A DNA stretch of 9,451 bases from CAYMSF01 sp964542255 (GTDB lineage Bacteria; Verrucomicrobiota; Lentisphaeria; Victivallales; Victivallaceae). Below are positions 1 to 6,566 of this stretch, piece after piece. Position numbers and translations under genes: made by a program. The stretch's first letter is position 1, and each line of letters starts with the position of its first letter. The notes under the pieces are model-generated. The model was given only the letters and a program-made list of their open reading frames with translations. It was not told the origin of the DNA and did not search any database. The stretch lies in NCBI GenBank assembly GCA_964542255.1, contig CAZITV010000090.1, positions 1-9,451 of the forward strand, written 5' to 3'.

Positions 1-23
1 AGTTTTGCAATTACCTCTGTTAT
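1..23 (-). repeat. Dispersed intergenic repeat, C-type copy (cut by window edge)
   Basis: Read on the minus strand this matches 3267-3289 at 21 of 23 positions, sharing GAGGTA, one variable base, then TTGCAAAACT. Because it reaches base 1, the element probably continues outside the window. Confidence 0.6.
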
Positions 24-50
24 TCTGGAAGCGCTAAACCGCCGTATAAT

Positions 51-70
51 ACTAATACCATTTTGCAATC
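51..70 (+). repeat. Dispersed repeat, B-type (ATACCA...GCAATC)
   Basis: ACTAATACCATTTTGCAATC is present here and again, base for base, at 9276-9295, more than 9 kb away. Shorter relatives with the pattern ATACCA-N4-GCAATC lie at 195-213 (reversed) and 6548-6566. All four copies are outside genes. Confidence 0.75.
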
Positions 71-194
71 ATTGATTGACAAACGCTTGACCTTTGTCTC
101 CGATTTTTGCCATAAATCCTCGTGCGATATCCATATCGCCCTGCGGTTTATAACAAAAATACACCGCCAAATTCCTAATCGTTTTTGTCTATAT

Positions 195-213
195 ACTGAT
201 TGCGAATTGGTAT
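195..213 (-). repeat. Dispersed repeat, B-type, reversed copy
   Basis: The minus strand reads ATACCAATTCGCAATCAGT, identical in 17 of 19 bases to the plus-strand copy at 6548-6566. It belongs to the family sharing ATACCA-N4-GCAATC. Confidence 0.65.
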
Positions 214-417
214 AAAAACATTACAGTTTTGCGGTTATAAGGCGGTCGAGGCGTGGCAGCGCCGCAAAAAAACCAGTTATAACATATAAAATCTGCAAAA
301 TATTTAAAACAGTTTTGAAATTGTCCATCAATTTATGAAATTCTCTAATCTGAACCATTTTTGCGATTCTACAAGTTTTTTTATGAAAATTTTTGTTGCT
401 CTTTGTGAAAAAAATAC

Positions 418-445
418 TTGCACTGGCGCAGATATACTTTATATT
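418..445 (+). promoter_or_regulatory. Candidate sigma70-type promoter for the exported-protein gene
   Basis: TTGCAC at 418-423 and TATATT at 440-445 are separated by 16 bases, a fair match to the -35/-10 consensus. Transcription would start near 452 and give a leader of about 115 bases before the ATG at 566. The surroundings are AT-rich, so chance matches are easy. Confidence 0.35.
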
Positions 446-565
446 GTATGGAGAATTAATTTCAAAATTATGTTTTTATGATAAAAAAGCATTGTTTTGC
501 AATCGGTTCCGGTGTATGACCGCATTAAAAAATGTTTATAAAACTAAAACCAAGAGGTATCCGGT

Positions 566-1237
566 ATGATTAAGTCGTTGTTTTCAAAAAAAGGTTTGGT
601 AGTGGCCGTTACAGCGTTATTTGTTTCATCGGCCTTCGCAGTTAACATGAAAGATTTATCGCAGCCCTATCAGGGACCGTCTCAGGATATCCTGACCCTG
701 ATAATTACCTCTAATTATAAAAAATCCAGACTGCTGGCTGAGTTGATTCAAAATGCCACCAAGCAGCCTATTCTGCTGCTGCCGGCCGGCGATCAAAAAT
801 GTATTTTCTTCATGCCTAAAAACGGCAAACTGGCGCAGGAAATTACCGAATCACAATTTGCCAAATTCATTGAATTTGTTAATCCGCAAAAAATTGTTAT
901 TCTCGGCGATTCCGGTTTTGTGCCAAGAAAGTATGTAGAGCAAATTGAAAAGAAAATGGTGGTAGTGCAGTTAAACAGCCAGGACTGGATTGCTAATGCC
1001 ACAGCAGCAGGAACAATTCTCGATTTACATTACCTCGCCAGAGATTACACTAGACTGTACCGTCAAATTGAAAGCGGAAAGCTCTACTCTCCAACCGAAA
1101 ACAAAGAAGTTGAAAGCGTGCCAGTGGTAGATAACGCCGCTGCTGCCAGCGACGACAAAGTGTTAGTTGAAACGACGAAAGACGATGTCAAAACTGATGT
1201 TAAAGAACCTGCAGTAGAAGCTGCTCCGGTAAAATAA
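566..1237 (+). CDS. Exported protein with CWB2-like fold (hypothetical)
   Basis: This encodes 223 residues. The N-terminus is a classic signal peptide: K3, K8 and K9, a hydrophobic run at about 11-22, and a probable cleavage site after AFA at 23-25. AGAGGT at 553-558 supports the start. The mature part (about 42-155) has an alternating strand/helix pattern: LTLIITSN, a helix, QPILLLP at 67-73, then FVNPQKIVILGDSGFVP at 104-120, a strand at 131-136 and DWIANATAAGTI at 140-151. That order resembles one cell-wall-binding repeat 2 unit (ASG, PILL, KPKKVVILGG, then R..G.dRY.TA.a.A), although the usual R and RY residues are not kept. The tail from about 178 is Val/Glu/Asp/Lys/Ala-rich and probably disordered. 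No catalytic motif is visible. A permease gene follows 33 bases later, so the two are probably co-transcribed. The protein should be periplasmic or surface-exposed. The family assignment is inference from reading alone; the gene and its export are secure. Confidence 0.8.
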   Translation: MIKSLFSKKGLVVAVTALFVSSAFAVNMKDLSQPYQGPSQDILTLIITSNYKKSRLLAELIQNATKQPILLLPAGDQKCIFFMPKNGKLAQEITESQFAKFIEFVNPQKIVILGDSGFVPRKYVEQIEKKMVVVQLNSQDWIANATAAGTILDLHYLARDYTRLYRQIESGKLYSPTENKEVESVPVVDNAAAASDDKVLVETTKDDVKTDVKEPAVEAAPVK

Positions 1238-1270
1238 TCAGTTTCAGCTGCGTTTTAACCAGGGTGGTTC

Positions 1271-2227
1271 ATGTACAATCTGTTTCAACTGACCAGAAAT
1301 ACGTTCCGTGAGTCCATTCGTGAACCGATTTTCTACATTCTGTTGATTACCGCCTTGGCGTTGATTGGCAATTTTCCCAGTTTCACGCTTTTCGTATTTA
1401 ACGAACAGATCAAGCTGGTTGTTGACAGCGCGATGGCGACCAGCATGGTTTTTGGTTTATTTGCTGCGGTTCTGTGCGCCAGTCATACGGTTACCAGAGA
1501 GATGCGCAACGGCACGGTACTGCTGTTGATGTCAAAACCGGTTTACCGCTGGAATTTTGTTATGGCAAAAATTCTTGGCATTATCGGAGCCGTGGTGTTG
1601 TTTGTATTCATTTGCAACGTTGCCACCGTTATTTCAGTCTATATCGCCAAGGATCAGTTCCGTCTGGATATGACGGCCTATTTCGTTTTCTTCGCCATCC
1701 TTATTGTCGCGGCGCTGATTGGTTGTATTGATAATTTTGTCCGCGGGAACTCCTTTTCCTCAGTAGCGGTTTGGGCTACGACCATAATGCTCCCAATCTA
1801 TTGTGTTGTGCTGTACTTTATTTGCGAACATCCTGCTATCAGTCTTAAAGATTTATTATGCGCACTGACCTTGTTGTTTTTCTCTGTATCCACAATGGCG
1901 ACGATTACGGTGCTTTTTTCCACCCGCCTGGAAATGGTTGCCAATTTAACCTGCTGCAGCGCCGTCTTTTTTCTCGGTCTAATTTCCAACTATCTGTTTC
2001 AGCGCAGCACCGACTCGCTGCTTCTGGATGGCATTATGCGTTTCTTTTATGCGCTGCTGCCCAATTGGCAGTTTTTCTGGATGGCCGACGCACTGGCCAG
2101 TATGCAGCCGATACCGTTCTCATATGTGCTATGGTCGGCGTTATATGTTATCCTCTACATTTCGCTATGCAGTCTTTGGGCAGTGGGTTTGTTTCACAGC
2201 CGTGAAATTGCCAAAGATTCCCGGTAA
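1271..2227 (+). CDS. ABC-2 type transporter permease subunit
   Basis: This is a 318-residue, very hydrophobic protein with about eight membrane segments, roughly at 20-42, 54-74, 101-125, 134-155, 163-185, 193-216, 223-243 and 285-308. Residues 75-102 (TREMRNGTVLLLMSKP, then YRWNFVMAKILG) match the cytoplasmic signature of ABC-2 permeases (E-x-x-x-GT...LL..P..R....K), as in the NosY/GldF-like and ABC-2 family exporters. It should be the membrane half of an ABC exporter in the inner membrane; the substrate cannot be read from the sequence. AGGGTGG at 1261-1267 lies four bases before the ATG. It starts 33 bases after the exported-protein gene, suggesting an operon. No ATP-binding subunit is encoded in the window, so the partner must be elsewhere, perhaps upstream. 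The gene looks intact. Confidence 0.88.
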   Translation: MYNLFQLTRNTFRESIREPIFYILLITALALIGNFPSFTLFVFNEQIKLVVDSAMATSMVFGLFAAVLCASHTVTREMRNGTVLLLMSKPVYRWNFVMAKILGIIGAVVLFVFICNVATVISVYIAKDQFRLDMTAYFVFFAILIVAALIGCIDNFVRGNSFSSVAVWATTIMLPIYCVVLYFICEHPAISLKDLLCALTLLFFSVSTMATITVLFSTRLEMVANLTCCSAVFFLGLISNYLFQRSTDSLLLDGIMRFFYALLPNWQFFWMADALASMQPIPFSYVLWSALYVILYISLCSLWAVGLFHSREIAKDSR

Positions 2228-2300
2228 TTGTCTATTCCATTCGCTATTCACCCGCGCTTTGCTTTTTTTGACAAAAGCTGAAAACTGATTCCCGCCGCTT

Positions 2301-2329
2301 TTGCAATAACCCCCATTAAGGTATATATT
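2301..2329 (+). promoter_or_regulatory. Candidate sigma70-type promoter for lpxA
   Basis: TTGCAA (2301-2306) and TATATT (2324-2329) are spaced by exactly 17 bases. Transcription would begin near 2336, giving a leader of about 130 bases that contains the palindrome at 2357-2372. This would give lpxA its own promoter, independent of the permease 238 bases upstream. Confidence 0.45.
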
Positions 2330-2356
2330 ACCAGATGTTTTTAAAAATATTTTGTA

Positions 2357-2372
2357 GCGGCTCTTGAGCCGC
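2357..2372. repeat. Perfect GC-rich palindrome in lpxA leader
   Basis: GCGGCTCTTGAGCCGC is a 7-base perfect inverted repeat around a two-base centre. No T-run follows, so it is a poor intrinsic terminator. A REP-like intergenic palindrome or a leader hairpin is more likely. Confidence 0.6.
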
Positions 2373-2465
2373 ATTGCAGCCAATAGCATTATAATTAGAG
2401 CGGTGACTGCATCGTTTGCAATACTGCTCTCACAAATAGCTTGACGATAAGCGAAAGAGGTTTTT

Positions 2466-3263
2466 ATGTCCAAGATACACCATACTGCAGTAATTGAGGA
2501 TGGCGCGAAAATCGGCGCTGACGTTGAAATCGGCGCTATGTGTTATGTCGGCGCCAACGTTACACTCGGCAACGGCTGTAAATTATTACCACAATGCCAT
2601 ATCACCGGGCATACCACGCTCGGCGAAAAAAACACCGTTTATCCGTTCGCCTCACTGGGAACCCAGGCTGAAGATTTTGGCGTTGTGGGCGGTATAACAT
2701 ATTTGCGCATTGGCAACGGCAATATTTTCCGCGAAGGCGTTACTGTGAATACCGGCACCAAACCTGATTCTGAAACGGTAATCGGCAATAACTGCTTCCT
2801 CATGGCCAATGTGCATGTCGCGCACAACTGTATTTTAGGCAATAATGTAATTTTGGTGGTTGGCGCCGGCTTGTCCGGATATGTTACAATTTTTGACCGC
2901 GCCTTTGTCTCAGGACTGACCGGCATTCATCAATTTTGCCGGGTCGGACGGCTTGCCATGCTCAGCGGCGGCTCCGTCTTCTCCAAGGATATTCCGCCGT
3001 TTATGACCGCAGAGGGACGCAATGGCGGGGTTAAAATGGTCAATTTGGTTGGCTTGAAGCGTGCCGGATTCTCAGACGAAACTATCCGGGCACTGCGTGA
3101 TGTTCACCGCATTTTCTTCCGTTCCGACTTGAACACCACCAACTCACTGGCAAGGATTCGCGAGGAAGTGCCGATGCTGCCGGAAGTTTTGGAATTCATC
3201 AATTTTTGCGAAACCAGCGACCGCGGTGTACTCCAGAACCGTATCGCCGGCAAACGCGCGTAA
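2466..3263 (+). CDS. lpxA: Acyl-[ACP]--UDP-N-acetylglucosamine O-acyltransferase
   Basis: LpxA transfers a 3-hydroxyacyl chain from acyl carrier protein to the 3-OH of UDP-GlcNAc, the first step of lipid A synthesis, in the cytoplasm. The 265 residues match the usual length (262 in E. coli) and align from the N-terminus (HHTAVIEDGAKIG). Residues 1-185 are left-handed beta-helix hexapeptide repeats; the rest is the helical C-terminal domain with GLKRAGF at 196-202. The catalytic His is H120 in NVHVAHNC (E. coli H125); H117, H155 (TGIHQFC) and D70 (E. coli D74) are kept. G168 lies at the acyl-ruler position (E. coli G173), consistent with a long chain. Oddly, E. coli K76 and H144 correspond to G72 and Y139. 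AAGAGG at 2455-2460 is a good ribosome site five bases before the ATG. No lpxD, fabZ or lpxB adjoins it, unlike the common clustered arrangement. Confidence 0.92.
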   Translation: MSKIHHTAVIEDGAKIGADVEIGAMCYVGANVTLGNGCKLLPQCHITGHTTLGEKNTVYPFASLGTQAEDFGVVGGITYLRIGNGNIFREGVTVNTGTKPDSETVIGNNCFLMANVHVAHNCILGNNVILVVGAGLSGYVTIFDRAFVSGLTGIHQFCRVGRLAMLSGGSVFSKDIPPFMTAEGRNGGVKMVNLVGLKRAGFSDETIRALRDVHRIFFRSDLNTTNSLARIREEVPMLPEVLEFINFCETSDRGVLQNRIAGKRA

Positions 3264-3266
3264 TTT

Positions 3267-3289
3267 ATAACTGAGGTAGTTGCAAAACT
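3267..3289 (+). repeat. Dispersed intergenic repeat, C-type copy
   Basis: It begins three bases after the lpxA stop codon. It matches the minus strand of 1-23 at 21 of 23 positions. What follows (ATTTTGAATTGATG) loosely resembles the A-type repeat (AGTTTTGAAATTAG), so C and A may be two parts of one longer element. Confidence 0.6.
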
Positions 3290-3319
3290 ATTTTGAATTG
3301 ATGTTTTGCAGGATTTTTT
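3281..3319 (+). terminator. Candidate intrinsic terminator of lpxA
   Basis: TGCAAAAC (3281-3288) and GTTTTGCA (3303-3310) form a perfect 8-base stem with a 14-base loop, followed after three bases by six T (3314-3319). The layout suits a Rho-independent terminator about 18 bases past the lpxA stop. The stem is AT-rich and overlaps a dispersed repeat, so termination is uncertain. Confidence 0.4.
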
Positions 3320-3330
3320 GAAGTTTTTGA

Positions 3331-3383
3331 CGATTTTAAGCGAAATCAAGTGTAGCAGCGCTACTCAGGATGAGCTTAAGTCG
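3331..3383 (+). promoter_or_regulatory. Long imperfect hairpin in gpmI leader
   Basis: Nested, co-centred arms pair around base 3358: CGATTTTAAGC (3331-3341) with GCTTAAGTCG (3374-3383, one bulge), ATC with GAT, and GTAGC (3352-3356) with GCTAC (3360-3364) around an AGC loop. Internal loops on the two sides are of near-equal length. This is a plausible structured RNA leader or remnant of a palindromic element; no known riboswitch class is recognised. Confidence 0.45.
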
Positions 3384-3413
3384 CCAAAAAAATGAAAAGG
3401 ATGCAAAAATCTC

Positions 3414-3435
3414 AAAAGAGTTTTGAAATTAGCTC
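3414..3435 (+). repeat. Dispersed repeat, A-type (AGAGTTTTGAAATTAGCTC)
   Basis: The 19-base core (3417-3435) recurs exactly at 5401-5419 on the minus strand and at 6567-6585 on the plus strand. With the 5401-5422 copy identity extends to 22 bases. It ends 22 bases before the preferred gpmI start, which argues that this stretch is leader and not coding sequence. Confidence 0.8.
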
Positions 3436-3457
3436 AACTATTAGGAATGATTCAAAG

Positions 3458-5110
3458 ATGCTTGAAAATTTGGCAAAAAACCCGAAATTTATGGGACGCA
3501 AAGGTCCTGTCGTATTAGTGATTATGGATGGGGTAGGCTTTGGCAAATATGCCGACGGCGATGCCGTAATGCAGGCTTACACTCCGGAGTTAAAGGGACT
3601 GCTGCAAAGCTGCCCTTCCACTAAATTAAACGCGCACGGCTTGGCGGTGGGTATGCCCTCCGATGATGATATGGGCAACAGCGAAGTCGGACACAATGCC
3701 ATCGGTTGCGGGCGGGTATTTGCCCAAGGCGCTAAACTGGTCGAAGATGCCATAAATTCTAAATCGGTTTTTAGCGGTGAAACCTGGAAAAAGGTTATTG
3801 CCAACTGCAAGAGCAATAACAGTACACTGCATTTTGTCGGGCTCTTTTCCGATGGCAATGTGCACAGTAACATCAATCATCTTAAAGCCATGCTGTTAGA
3901 GGCCAAGAAAGAGGGCGTCAAACGGGCTAGAATCCATGCATTGCTTGACGGCAGAGATGTCCCGGAAACCTCCGCACTGCTTTACATTGACCCGTTTGAA
4001 CAATTTTTAGCAGAAATTAATCAAGATGGTTTTGATTACCGCATCGCCTCAGGCGGCGGTAGAATGGTTATTACTATGGACCGCTACGGCGCGGACTGGA
4101 ATATGGTAAAAAAAGGCTGGGCAATCCACGTACACGGCGATGGTGAATATTTTCCTTCAGCGCACGCTGCCGTTGTGGAATTGCGTGCTAGAACCGGTGC
4201 AATTGACCAGGATTTACCGCCATTCGTCATTGCCGATGATGGCAAAAACCCAATTGGCGCGATTAAAGACGGCGACTCGGTTGTCTATTATAATTTCCGC
4301 GGCGACCGCGCTTTGGAGTTTACCGCCGCTTTTGAAGCCGATGAGTTTGATAAATTTGACCGCGGCATTCGTCCTAAAGTCGTGTATGCCGGAATGATGG
4401 AATATGACGGCGACCTGCATGCACCCAAGAATTATTTAGTGTCGCCGCCGGCGATTGACCAGACAGTTGGCGAATACCTTTGCCAAGCCGGTTTAAAACA
4501 ACTCGCGATCAGTGAAACACAAAAATTTGGGCACGTTACCTATTTCTTTAACGGTAACCGTTCCGGCAAATTCAATGAAGCACTCGAAGATTATATCGAA
4601 ATTAAGTCTGATATAGTCCCGTTTGAGCAGCGTCCGTGGATGAAGTGCGCCGAAATCACCGATGTGGTCTGTAACGCTATCGGTTCCGGAAAATACTCTT
4701 TTATCCGTCTCAATTTTGCCAATGGTGATATGGTTGGTCATACCGGAGTATTTCAAGCGGTGCTGGTTGCACTGGGCGCACTGGACATCTGCTTGAAACG
4801 CATCACCGACGCAGTAACCAAATCCGGCGGCGTTATGGTTATCTCCGCCGACCATGGCAACGCTGATGATATGCTCGAACACGACAAAAAAGGCAACGTC
4901 AAGTTTGATGAAAATAATGTACCGAGCCGCAAAACCAGCCATTCACTCAATCCAGTACCGTGCATTATTTTTGACCCGCAGTCAAAACAGGAATACAGTA
5001 ATGAGTTGAAAACTGGTCTTGGTATCAGTTCACTGGCCGCCACCTGTATCGAACTGCTCGGTTATATTCCGCCAGCAGATTATGACCCGTCTGTGCTGAA
5101 TTTTAAGTGA
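3458..5110 (+). CDS. gpmI: 2,3-bisphosphoglycerate-independent phosphoglycerate mutase
   Basis: This enzyme interconverts 3- and 2-phosphoglycerate in glycolysis/gluconeogenesis, using two metal ions and a phosphoserine intermediate. From 3458 it has 550 residues, the size of the longer iPGM forms. The metal and catalytic set is complete: D24 in VIMDGVG, nucleophile S75 in DMGNSEVGHNAIG, H136 in SDGNVHSN, DGRD at 164-167, GRMVITMDRY at 201-210, K356 in ETQKFGHVTYFFNG, D424 and H428 in NGDMVGH, D465-H466 in SADHGN, and H495 in TSHSLNP. The open frame extends back to ATG 3392, but those 22 extra codons run over the A-type repeat and lack a spaced ribosome site, so 3458 (weak AGGA at 3443-3446) is preferred; ATG 3491 is possible. 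It has its own leader and is probably transcribed alone. The gene is intact and is the most certain assignment here. Confidence 0.95.
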   Translation: MLENLAKNPKFMGRKGPVVLVIMDGVGFGKYADGDAVMQAYTPELKGLLQSCPSTKLNAHGLAVGMPSDDDMGNSEVGHNAIGCGRVFAQGAKLVEDAINSKSVFSGETWKKVIANCKSNNSTLHFVGLFSDGNVHSNINHLKAMLLEAKKEGVKRARIHALLDGRDVPETSALLYIDPFEQFLAEINQDGFDYRIASGGGRMVITMDRYGADWNMVKKGWAIHVHGDGEYFPSAHAAVVELRARTGAIDQDLPPFVIADDGKNPIGAIKDGDSVVYYNFRGDRALEFTAAFEADEFDKFDRGIRPKVVYAGMMEYDGDLHAPKNYLVSPPAIDQTVGEYLCQAGLKQLAISETQKFGHVTYFFNGNRSGKFNEALEDYIEIKSDIVPFEQRPWMKCAEITDVVCNAIGSGKYSFIRLNFANGDMVGHTGVFQAVLVALGALDICLKRITDAVTKSGGVMVISADHGNADDMLEHDKKGNVKFDENNVPSRKTSHSLNPVPCIIFDPQSKQEYSNELKTGLGISSLAATCIELLGYIPPADYDPSVLNFK

Positions 5111-5155
5111 GATAATCTCAAATTCACACAAGTCTGACACGCTGCCGGCTGTTCC

Positions 5156-5187
5156 GTGGAGGGCGGTGCTCCGTCGCCGCCGGGCTG
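5156..5187 (+). repeat. 32-base GC-rich repeat, left of gap
   Basis: It starts GTGGAGGGCGGTGCTCC and ends CGTCGCCGCCGGGCTG, and is identical to 5288-5319. GGAG/CTCC and GGCGG/CCGCC give overlapping alternative hairpins. GC content is far above the flanks. It abuts the N run directly. Confidence 0.85.
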
Positions 5188-5287
5188 NNNNNNNNNNNNN
5201 NNNNNNNNNNNNNNNNNNNNNNNNNNNNNNNNNNNNNNNNNNNNNNNNNNNNNNNNNNNNNNNNNNNNNNNNNNNNNNNNNNNNNNN
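5188..5287. other. Scaffold gap of exactly 100 N
   Basis: One hundred undetermined bases, a conventional filler length for gaps of unknown size. Both edges are the same 32-base repeat, so the assembler probably stopped in a repeated element; the real distance may be shorter (even an overlap) or longer. Confidence 0.97.
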
Positions 5288-5319
5288 GTGGAGGGCGGTG
5301 CTCCGTCGCCGCCGGGCTG
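5288..5319 (+). repeat. 32-base GC-rich repeat, right of gap
   Basis: Exact second copy of 5156-5187 in the same orientation, starting at the first base after the N run. It is either a second tandem copy or the same copy seen from the other contig. Confidence 0.85.
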
Positions 5320-5400
5320 CTTGGCTGCTGCAATTGATCTGATGATTCGTGCTTGGGAACGGTTGACACGGAGTTCAACCCTCCAATGTTTGCATTTTTA

Positions 5401-5422
5401 GAGCTAATTTCAAAACTCTTTT
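5401..5422 (-). repeat. Dispersed repeat, A-type, reversed copy
   Basis: The minus strand carries the 19-base core AGAGTTTTGAAATTAGCTC plus three more upstream bases shared with 3414-3435. It ends 30 bases before the esterase ATG. Together with 3414-3435 it brackets gpmI as an inverted pair. Confidence 0.8.
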
Positions 5423-5452
5423 GCAGCTACATAAAATGGAAATGGAAACACG

Positions 5453-6547
5453 ATGAGTGATTTTAAACAAGTAACGCTGCCCGAATTATTACAATTTAAT
5501 AATGGCAATAAAGTATGCACCGCCACAGACTGGCAGTGCCGCCGGAGTGAACTGCGGAATAATATCGTTGAATTGGAATACGGCGGCATGCCGCCGATTC
5601 CAGAATCTATCAACGTGGAATTACTGCATCCGCATTTTGCCAATTCGCTCGGTGTCCGCAACTATCATACCTTCCGGGTAATTATCGGCACTGAACGCCA
5701 ATTGACCTTTACCATGAAATTACTCGCCCCGGAAGGCGAAGGACCATTTCCGGTAATTATTTACGGCGACGAGTGCTGGGAATTTCTCACCGAAGCGGTA
5801 ATCGCGGAAACTATGCGGCGCCAATGCGCGCTGGTACTCTTCAACCGCGTCGAAATAGCCTCGGATATTTACCAGCCCGCGCTAAATTCCGGCATTTATA
5901 ACTTGTATCCGAAGGGTAAATTCGGCACTATCGCGGCATGGGCATGGGGATTTCACCGCTGTGTGGATGCACTGCTGCAGCTCGACCAGGTAGATGACCC
6001 ATACAAAGCCAAGCACCTGGCACCCATTGATGCCGGCAAAATCGCCATTATCGGTCATTCCCGCGGCGGTAAAGCCGCACTGCTCGCCGGGGCAACTGAC
6101 GAACGCATCGCACTAACCTGCGCCAATAATTCCGGTGCCGGCGGTGCCGGCAGTTATATGTTCCAGGAAGCCGGTTCAGAAACGCTGAAGGATTCCTTGA
6201 GTACGGTGCCATACTGGTATAACAGCGATTTTCTCAGCAAATATAGCGGATGTCAAGCAGAGCTGCCTTTTGACCAGCATTTTCTCAAAGCGCTGGTGGC
6301 GCCGCGGGCACTGCTGACTACCGAGGCATTGGGCGATCATCATGCCAATCCTGCTGGAACATGGCTAACTCACCAGGCGGCGCGTGAAGCCTATCGCCTG
6401 CTGGGTCAGGAAGAACGGCTTGGCATCTACTACCGCGCGGGTGGTCACGAACACAATTTGGCGGACTGGCAGGTATTTTTGGATTTTCTGGATATGCAGT
6501 TTCGTGGAATTAAACCGGATAAACAGTTCAACATTAATCCATTTTAA
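5453..6547 (+). CDS. CE15-like alpha/beta hydrolase (glucuronoyl esterase-like)
   Basis: A 364-residue serine hydrolase. The nucleophile elbow is GHSRGGK at 201-207 with S203, followed by AALLAGATDERIALTCANNSGAGGAGS (208-234). This arrangement, with PYWYNSDFLSKY at 253-264, LPFDQHFLKALVAPRALL at 271-288, a post-strand acid in EALGDHHANP (D295) and GGHEH at 330-334 (H332), follows carbohydrate esterase family 15, which cleaves glucuronic-acid esters such as lignin-xylan links. The Glu that precedes SGAGG in canonical fungal enzymes is N226 here, so D295 is the likely catalytic acid, as suggested for some bacterial members. No signal peptide is present (starts MSDFKQVTLPELLQ), so it seems cytoplasmic, which is unusual for a biomass esterase. 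A weak GGAA at 5444-5447 precedes the ATG. The lyase gene follows 75 bases later. A related acetyl-esterase activity is possible; hydrolase fold is sure, substrate is not. Confidence 0.82.
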   Translation: MSDFKQVTLPELLQFNNGNKVCTATDWQCRRSELRNNIVELEYGGMPPIPESINVELLHPHFANSLGVRNYHTFRVIIGTERQLTFTMKLLAPEGEGPFPVIIYGDECWEFLTEAVIAETMRRQCALVLFNRVEIASDIYQPALNSGIYNLYPKGKFGTIAAWAWGFHRCVDALLQLDQVDDPYKAKHLAPIDAGKIAIIGHSRGGKAALLAGATDERIALTCANNSGAGGAGSYMFQEAGSETLKDSLSTVPYWYNSDFLSKYSGCQAELPFDQHFLKALVAPRALLTTEALGDHHANPAGTWLTHQAAREAYRLLGQEERLGIYYRAGGHEHNLADWQVFLDFLDMQFRGIKPDKQFNINPF

Positions 6548-6566
6548 ATACCAATCTGCAATCAGT
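6548..6566 (+). repeat. Dispersed repeat, B-type
   Basis: ATACCAATCTGCAATCAGT starts immediately after the esterase stop codon and abuts an A-type copy at 6567. It differs from the reversed copy at 195-213 at two of 19 bases. Confidence 0.65.

Larger units (their letters stand above)
1..565. other. Non-coding, repeat-bearing upstream region
   Basis: No convincing gene is visible on either strand. The stretch is AT-rich and holds a reverse copy of an intergenic repeat at its left edge (1-23), two copies of a second repeat family (51-70 and, reversed, 195-213), and a perfect 7-base-arm palindrome at 124-139 (GCGATAT/ATATCGC, 2-base centre). An inverted pair GTTATAA/TTATAAC (234-240 and 277-283) encloses a GC-rich core that contains GGCG/CGCC. 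Looser matches to the TTTTGAAATTA core of a third repeat lie near 311-321 and, reversed, near 457-470. The last 150 bases include a candidate promoter for the gene at 566. Confidence 0.6.
5111..5452. other. Intergenic region with assembly gap
   Basis: No gene is supported; frames that cross it only read through N and the GC-rich repeats. It holds two copies of a 32-base repeat around 100 N, a hairpin at 5361-5380 (GGTTGA/TCAACC, 8-base loop) whose left arm overlaps a TTGACA box (5363-5368) without a good -10, and an A-type repeat at 5401-5422 just before the esterase gene. No clear gpmI terminator is visible. Confidence 0.7.

Noticed and set aside
87..116. TTGACC-18-CATAAA as a promoter
   Set aside because: Poor -10 and no gene within 400 bases downstream that needs it; a better candidate lies at 418-445.
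2261..2278. GCTTTT/AAAAGC hairpin after the permease as a terminator
   Set aside because: The stem is AT-rich and weak, and the T-run is inside the hairpin rather than after it.
3392..3457. Upstream extension of gpmI to ATG 3392
   Set aside because: It would translate through the dispersed A-type repeat, has no well-placed ribosome site, and the peptide does not resemble the family N-terminus; LxxNPKFxGRKGPVV beginning at 3458 fits better.
4493..4942. 149-residue minus-strand frame inside gpmI
   Set aside because: Antisense shadow of a conserved coding region; no recognisable protein features or ribosome site.
5363..5390. TTGACA box as esterase promoter
   Set aside because: The -35 is perfect but no acceptable -10 lies 16-18 bases downstream; it is also part of a hairpin arm.
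5124..5401. Open frames on both strands across the N run
   Set aside because: They exist only because N translates as unknown; the readable parts are the GC-rich repeat. No start signal or protein family supports them.
3414..5422. Inverted A-type repeats around gpmI as ends of a transposon
   Set aside because: No transposase is present, the enclosed gene is housekeeping, and a third copy occurs at 6567; a dispersed repeat explains it better.
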